Shown: one piece after another, positions 14,594 through 20,710 of the stretch
How the letters are laid out: the number at the start of each line of letters is the position of its first letter
Numbering within the stretch: position 1 is the first letter of the stretch
From: DATDOR01 sp035512695
GTDB lineage: Bacteria > Chloroflexota > Anaerolineae > Anaerolineales > JABWBV01
Assembly (NCBI GenBank): GCA_035512695.1
Contig: DATKDL010000198.1
Coordinates: 1 to 20,710 of the forward strand
Length of the DNA stretch: 20,710 nucleotides
Reading direction: 5' to 3'
Position numbers and translations under genes: made by a program
Notes under the pieces: generated by a model
Seen by the model: only the letters and a program-made list of their open reading frames with translations
Databases searched by the model: none
Told to the model about the DNA's origin: nothing

Positions 14594-15589
14594 ATGGAAT
14601 ACCGCTTCCTCGGAAAAACCGGTCTCAAAGTGTCCGCCCTCTCGCTTGGCGCCTGGGTGACCTACGGCGGCCAGGTCGGAGAGGACGTCGCTTACGAATG
14701 CATGACCGCCGCTTACGAACACGGCGTCAACTTCTTCGACAACGCCGAGGCTTACGCCGGCGGACAGGCCGAGATCGTGATGGGGAACGTGATCAGGAAG
14801 GCCGGCTGGAAACGCTCGGACCTGGTCATCTCGACCAAGATCTACTGGGGCGGCGAAGGCCCCAACGACCGCGGTCTTTCAATGAAGCACATCCGGGAGG
14901 GCGCCGCTGCATCCCTGGAGCGCCTCCAGATGGACTACGTCGACCTGATCTTCTGCCACCGCCCGGACCCGGACACCCCGATCGAGGAAACCGTCCGGGC
15001 GATGACGATCCTGATCGAAGGTGGGAAAGCTTTTTATTGGGGGACCAGCGAATGGTCCGCCGAGCAAATCATGGCTGCCTACGGGGTCGCCCGGCGGGAG
15101 CATCTGATCCCGCCGGTGATGGAGCAACCCGAGTACCACATGTTCGCCCGGACACGCGTGGAGGCCGAGTATCATCGGCTCTATGAAGAAATCGGGCTGG
15201 GCACGACGATTTGGAGCCCGCTGGCGAGTGGGCTGCTGACCGGCAAGTATAACGAAGGCATCCCGAAGGGATCGCGGGCTGACCTGGAGGACTACGACTG
15301 GCTGCGAGAGCAATTTGAAAGCGAAGAGGCGCAGTCGCAGATCGAGAAAGTCAGGCGTCTTACAACCGAAGTGGCCGAACCGCTCGGCTGCACGATGGCC
15401 CAGCTGGCCCTGGCCTGGTGCCTCAAGAACCCGCACGTCAGCACCGTCATCACCGGGGCGTCGAAAAGCAGCCAGGTTGAAGAGAACATGGCCGCGGTCG
15501 AGATCGCTGAGCGGATCAATGCGGGCATACTGGAGAAGATCGAGAACATCCTGGATAACCGGCCGGAAGTTCCCGGCGGGCACAGGTAA
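14594..15589 (+). CDS. aldo/keto reductase (Kv-beta-like)
   Basis: A 331-residue NADPH-dependent oxidoreductase with a TIM-barrel fold, reducing aldehydes or ketones. The start EYRFLGKTGLKVSALSLGAW is typical of the potassium-channel beta-subunit/YghZ branch. The catalytic tetrad is visible: D49 and Y54 (FFDNAEAYAGG), K82 (VISTKIYW) and H122 (FCHRPDPDTP). The cofactor phosphate-binding segment TGASKSSQVEEN is near the C terminus. ATG 14594 has a strong Shine-Dalgarno, AAAGGAG (14581-14587). An earlier in-frame GTG at 14456 would run through the terminator palindrome and is rejected. The substrate is unknown. No promoter is evident in the 27 bp after the palindrome. Confidence 0.92.
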   Translation: MEYRFLGKTGLKVSALSLGAWVTYGGQVGEDVAYECMTAAYEHGVNFFDNAEAYAGGQAEIVMGNVIRKAGWKRSDLVISTKIYWGGEGPNDRGLSMKHIREGAAASLERLQMDYVDLIFCHRPDPDTPIEETVRAMTILIEGGKAFYWGTSEWSAEQIMAAYGVARREHLIPPVMEQPEYHMFARTRVEAEYHRLYEEIGLGTTIWSPLASGLLTGKYNEGIPKGSRADLEDYDWLREQFESEEAQSQIEKVRRLTTEVAEPLGCTMAQLALAWCLKNPHVSTVITGASKSSQVEENMAAVEIAERINAGILEKIENILDNRPEVPGGHR

Positions 15590-15593
15590 TAAC

Positions 15594-15657
15594 GATTCAG
15601 CGATTCAGCCTCTGCTCGCCCATTCGTGCATTCGCCGAATCGCTGAATGGCTGAATC
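15594..15657. repeat. imperfect inverted repeat of GATTCAGC words
   Basis: GATTCAGCGATTCAGC (15594-15609) is complementary, with one mismatch, to GCTGAATGGCTGAATC (15642-15657). The centre contains further ATTCG/CGAAT words. It fills almost the whole gap between the aldo/keto reductase stop and the OsmC ribosome-binding site. No T tract follows. Its construction from reiterated 8-mers resembles the repeat at 322-387 although the words differ. Confidence 0.75.
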
Positions 15658-15674
15658 ACAAAGGAGCTATTTCT

Positions 15675-16112
15675 ATGTCCATCCGCAACGCTGAAGCCAC
15701 CTGGATCGGCTCGTTGAAAGAAGGCCAGGGCAACATGAAAGCGGGCAGCGGCGCTTTCGATCTCCCGTTCACCTGGGGCACCCGGTTCGGCGACGATCCG
15801 GGGACCAACCCGGAAGAGCTGATCGGCGCCGCCCAGGCAGGCTGCTTCACAATGTTCCTGAGCGCGCGTCTGACCGCGGCCGGCTTCGTCCCGGATGAAC
15901 TTCATACCCGGGCGGCCGTCTATCTCGGCAGCGACGACATCGGCCCACTGATCGAGAAGATCGAACTGACGCTCACCGCCCGGGTCCCGGGCATTAGCAG
16001 GGAGAAGTTTGATGAAGAGGTGGCAGTCTCCAAGAAGAACTGCCCCATCTCGCGCGCGCTGGCCAATATCGAGGAATTCGAGGTCCATGCAACGCTGTTA
16101 ACGCATTTATAA
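15675..16112 (+). CDS. OsmC family peroxiredoxin-like protein
   Basis: A 145-residue protein predicted to reduce organic hydroperoxides with two cysteines. C57 is in AAQAGCFTMFLSARL and C123 is in SKKNCPISRAL, spaced as in E. coli OsmC. R37 and E48 match the residues that activate the peroxidatic cysteine. The length and the N-terminal AEATWIGSLKEGQGNMKAGSG fit the OsmC rather than the Ohr branch. The Shine-Dalgarno AAGGAG (15661-15666) lies 8 nt before ATG 15675. A role in oxidative or osmotic stress is expected, which fits the upstream aldo/keto reductase. Confidence 0.92.
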   Translation: MSIRNAEATWIGSLKEGQGNMKAGSGAFDLPFTWGTRFGDDPGTNPEELIGAAQAGCFTMFLSARLTAAGFVPDELHTRAAVYLGSDDIGPLIEKIELTLTARVPGISREKFDEEVAVSKKNCPISRALANIEEFEVHATLLTHL

Positions 16113-16120
16113 TGCTTTTT
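16103..16120 (+). terminator. weak terminator at the end of the OsmC gene
   Basis: GCATT (16103-16107) pairs with AATGC (16111-16115) around TAT and is followed by five Ts. The stem is only 5 bp and overlaps the stop codon, so it is probably weak. Confidence 0.35.
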
Positions 16121-16123
16121 AAC

Positions 16124-16152
16124 TTGATTTTAGCCCGATAACCCAGTATAAT
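16124..16152 (+). promoter_or_regulatory. rpoC promoter
   Basis: TTGATT (16124-16129), a 17-bp spacer and TATAAT (16147-16152) make a near-consensus housekeeping promoter. The predicted start near 16159 gives a leader of about 100 nt before the rpoC GTG. Confidence 0.75.
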
Positions 16153-16180
16153 TCCCCTACAACAAAATTTTCCCCCTTCA

Positions 16181-16225
16181 GCGAGCGCTTAAGTCGAGCA
16201 ACTTGAGTGCTTGCTTTTGTTTGTT
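16181..16225 (+). promoter_or_regulatory. long leader hairpin with T-rich tail in the rpoC 5' UTR
   Basis: GCGAGCGCTTAAGT (16181-16194) pairs over 14 bp (three G-U) with ACTTGAGTGCTTGC (16201-16214) around the loop CGAGCA. It is followed by TTTTGTTTGTTT. It lies between the rpoC promoter and the ribosome-binding site. The form is that of an attenuator or of a terminator for a short RNA. Confidence 0.6.
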
Positions 16226-16257
16226 TATATCCGGCCACAATCCCAGGAGGCATATTA

Positions 16258-20604
<4,347 letters not shown>

Positions 20605-20622
20605 GGCGGGGGTAGCGATCAG

Positions 20623-20660
20623 AAAAAAGGTCCGGCCGGGAACCCGTCCGGACCTTTTTT
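20623..20660 (+). terminator. rpoC terminator
   Basis: AAAAAAGGTCCGG (20623-20635) pairs over 13 bp with CCGGACCTTTTTT (20648-20660), with an inner CGGG/CCCG helix, and ends in six Ts. It lies 19 bp after the rpoC stop. The A/T ends make it potentially bidirectional. The remaining 50 bp show nothing recognisable. Confidence 0.9.
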
Positions 20661-20710
20661 ATTTAATGGTGAAAACGGGGGCTGTGGGCGGGCTGGGCGG
20701 TACATCCGCC

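Overview
This is a GC-rich, gene-dense bacterial chromosome segment holding eleven protein-coding genes, one RNA gene and one candidate leader peptide. Gene ends are marked by long, often perfect hairpins, and several genes have promoters very close to their start codons. The best guess is a member of the Chloroflexota (Anaerolineae-like). This inference rests on the membrane TPR and LysM proteins with Thr/Pro-rich linkers, the style of the site-2 protease, and the RpoC architecture. No single marker proves it.

Left part (1-2866). Positions 1-220 hold no recognisable gene, only a candidate promoter. A selenocysteine tRNA (selC, anticodon UCA) lies at 221-314, so the organism probably makes selenoproteins, although none is visible here. 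A 27-bp-arm inverted repeat follows and abuts the start codon of a site-2-type membrane metalloprotease (388-1794). A bidirectional hairpin terminator (1813-1871) separates it from a convergent LysM lipoprotein gene (1883-2833, minus).

Middle (2867-10480). A membrane-anchored TPR protein is divergent from the LysM gene, with only 33 bp between the two start codons. Next come a small FmdB-type zinc-ribbon protein and a REC-PAS-HD-GYP response regulator that probably degrades cyclic di-GMP. A 250-bp leader (6548-6793) then carries a promoter, a 26-codon ORF and a strong intrinsic terminator ending just before a two-gene heterodimeric ABC exporter (6794-10438). This looks like a translation-sensing attenuator for a multidrug exporter.

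Right part (10481-20710). A CinA-like protein whose C-terminal deamidase domain has lost its active-site motif is followed by a 667-residue fusion of an MTA/SAH-deaminase-like amidohydrolase with a CYTH (triphosphate-tunnel) domain. The fusion gene overlaps an inositol-monophosphatase-family gene by 4 bp. An aldo/keto reductase and an OsmC-type peroxidase (both likely redox or stress functions) come next. The window ends with rpoC, which has its own consensus promoter, a long leader hairpin, a large helical insertion, a repeat-encoded Ala/Glu tail and a terminator. rpoB is not next to it.

The most promising novelties are the amidohydrolase-CYTH fusion, the exporter leader attenuator, the rpoC leader hairpin with rpoC standing alone, and the terminators that fold the end of a gene into a palindrome. 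I see no CRISPR array, insertion sequence or prophage genes.
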